Below are positions 10,163 to 11,204 of a stretch of 11,204 nucleotides of DNA, one piece after another; position 1 is the first letter of the stretch; each line of letters opens with the position of its first letter. The notes under the pieces were generated by a model, which made no database searches, was not told the origin of the DNA, and saw nothing but the letters and a program-made list of their open reading frames with translations. The DNA is taken from the NCBI GenBank assembly GCA_021813835.1, contig JAKAJJ010000013.1, forward strand, positions 1-11,204. The letters are read 5' to 3'. A program made the translations under genes and the position numbers. This DNA is from a bacterium (GTDB taxonomy: Bacteria > Patescibacteriota > Minisyncoccia > Phycocordibacterales > Phycocordibacteraceae).

Positions 10163-11204
10163 CTACGCGGAAGCTCTTTTGACTGAGTCTTTGGAGATCT
10201 CCCAGGTCTGCCCTTCGTCGGGGACGACGGCACGCGCGCCGAGGTAGTCGTGGATGCGCTGGGCGAGGAAGCGCTCGGCCGCGGGCTCGCCGAGCGCCGT
10301 GAAAATAACCTTGGTCCGAGGTGCAGAAGGTGCCCTTCCGTACAGCGGAAGGGCACCTTCTGCATTAAGACACGCTTCGGCAAAGCGCAGGAGCTCGTCG
10401 CGGTCGGCGTGGCCGGACCAGCCGTCCAGAATCGCTACGTGCGCGCGGATGCGCACCTCCTCTCCGCCGAGGCGCACCGCGGGCGCGCCTTCGGCCATAC
10501 GCCGTCCGGGCGAGCCCGGCGCCTGATAGCCCACAATGAGAAGCGTCGTATCAGGGTGCGGCAGGTATTTCGCTTCCCACCGGCCGATGCGGCCGCCGTG
10601 GCTCATACCCGCGCCGGCGATGATGATTTTCTGCCCCGGCACCTTCTCCTCAATCTCCTCGGACTCCTCGCGCGAGAGCGTCTTCGTGAGAAACGGGAAC
10701 GAGAACAAGCTTCCCTCGCGTTTCATCTCGTCCTCGGCCGCCGGCTTGAAGTAGGCCGGGCCCCACTTTTCGTACACGCTCGTCACCTTGATAGCGAGCG
10801 GCGAGTCCAGGAAGACGGGAATCTTCGGCAAATCGCCCGCGGAAAAAAAATTAGAAAGCTCGTAGAGCATCAGCTGGGTGCGTTCCAGGGAGAAGGCCGG
10901 GATGAGGATGGTGCCGCCGCGCGCGAGCGCGCTCCGAAGCGTGTCCTTCAGCCGCATGACGCGCTCCTCGTGCGGGGGGTGGAGCCGGTCGCCATAGACG
11001 CTCTCCATCACGAGGGCGTCCACATCCGGTACCGGCTCCCAGTCCGGCAGAAGCGGCGAGGGAGAGTTCCCGATGTCGCCCGTGAGCGCGAGCCGCGCTC
11101 CGTCTTCGTCCGTGAGGCGCACGCTCGCCGACCCGAGGATGTGGCCCGTGTTCCGGAGATACGCCGTGAGCCCCGGCGCGATCTCTTTCTCTTCATGATA
11201 TTCC
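10163..11204 (-). CDS. Beta-CASP metallo-beta-lactamase-fold RNase-like hydrolase, C-terminal part (runs off right edge)
   Basis: The frame is open to the window edge, giving 346 residues; the N-terminal HxHxDH zinc motif lies outside. Seen (numbering from the edge): GHILGSA with H21; LTGDIG with D43; MESVYGDRLH (66-75), beta-CASP motif A; GGTILIPAFSLERTQLMLYE (96-115); IIIAGAGMSHGGR (193-205); GYQAPGSPGRR (225-235); GWSGHAD with H265, motif B. At motif C, where most members have HGE with a zinc-binding His, this protein reads ALGEP (303-307). The family comprises RNA endo/exonucleases such as CPSF73 and TTHA0252-like enzymes. Residues about 281-294 are encoded by a 43-bp palindrome. It lies upstream of the PaaX/Cas2-like gene on the same strand, with a 59-base gap. 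Confidence 0.9.
   Translation of the reverse strand, partial: EYHEEKEIAPGLTAYLRNTGHILGSASVRLTDEDGARLALTGDIGNSPSPLLPDWEPVPDVDALVMESVYGDRLHPPHEERVMRLKDTLRSALARGGTILIPAFSLERTQLMLYELSNFFSAGDLPKIPVFLDSPLAIKVTSVYEKWGPAYFKPAAEDEMKREGSLFSFPFLTKTLSREESEEIEEKVPGQKIIIAGAGMSHGGRIGRWEAKYLPHPDTTLLIVGYQAPGSPGRRMAEGAPAVRLGGEEVRIRAHVAILDGWSGHADRDELLRFAEACLNAEGALPLYGRAPSAPRTKVIFTALGEPAAERFLAQRIHDYLGARAVVPDEGQTWEISKDSVKRASA
10322..10364. repeat. 43-bp near-perfect palindrome within the beta-CASP gene
   Basis: TGCAGAAGGTGCCCTTCCG (10322-10340) is the exact reverse complement of CGGAAGGGCACCTTCTGCA (10346-10364), with the 5-base centre TACAG. In the gene's frame it gives AEGALPLYGRAPSA; the opposite strand can also be read open as EGALPYSGRAPSA. 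Codons here end in T or A (GGT, CTT, CCT, TCT, GCA), unlike the C/G-ending codons around. It lies between motif B and the strand before ALGEP, a loop position that could tolerate an insert. Confidence 0.85.

Overview
The window is a GC-rich bacterial stretch of small, tightly packed genes. It is probably from a Patescibacteria/CPR genome of Parcubacteria type. That placement is my inference from the gene mix: a DUF4383-like small membrane protein, a bactofilin-like ectodomain fused to a membrane domain, an ECF sigma factor coupled to a three-helix membrane protein, a PaaX/Cas2-like protein and a beta-CASP nuclease. It also rests on the almost complete lack of Shine-Dalgarno sequences; instead, -10-like hexamers lie 6-7 bases from several start codons. 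No 16S rRNA or other taxonomic anchor is present.

Layout. Positions 1-3348 (minus strand) hold VKOR, a secreted/membrane bactofilin-like protein, endonuclease III and a HAD phosphatase in an operon-like run with gaps of 9 and 7 bases and then coupling. The 5' part of mutY follows after a 102-base gap and runs off the left edge. A strong hairpin (3396-3438) separates this block from a DUF4383-like membrane gene (3450-3869). Then come an ECF sigma factor and a membrane protein with overlapping ATGA (4058-5490, minus), divergent from a DedA gene (5566-6144, plus). DedA converges on a DUF2127 gene and overlaps its 3' end by 20 bases; an NADPH-dependent FMN reductase lies upstream of DUF2127. Divergent from the reductase is a secreted PLD-like nuclease with a C-terminal OB-like domain (7323-8240). 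The translation operon infC-rpmI-rplT (8298-9406) follows and ends at a 17-bp terminator. The last part carries a PaaX/Cas2-like gene of lower GC (9522-10103, minus) and a beta-CASP metallo-hydrolase (10163 to beyond the right edge, minus).

How genes may work together. MutY and Nth are both HhH-GPD base-excision glycosylases. VKOR drives disulfide formation outside the membrane, and the secreted PLD protein has two cysteines that could be its client. The sigma factor and its overlapping membrane protein look like an envelope-sensing sigma/anti-sigma pair.

The most notable unexplained structure is the PaaX/Cas2-like cassette. Its gene is flanked by two related, imperfectly palindromic 40-bp elements (9459-9498 and 10102-10141) that share ATATCAAA...TTTGATAT ends and an ACGG-C/T-CGTA core. 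One covers the gene's own leaderless promoter and start codon. A second is a 43-bp near-perfect palindrome (10322-10364) inside the coding frame of the metallo-hydrolase, with codon use unlike its host gene.
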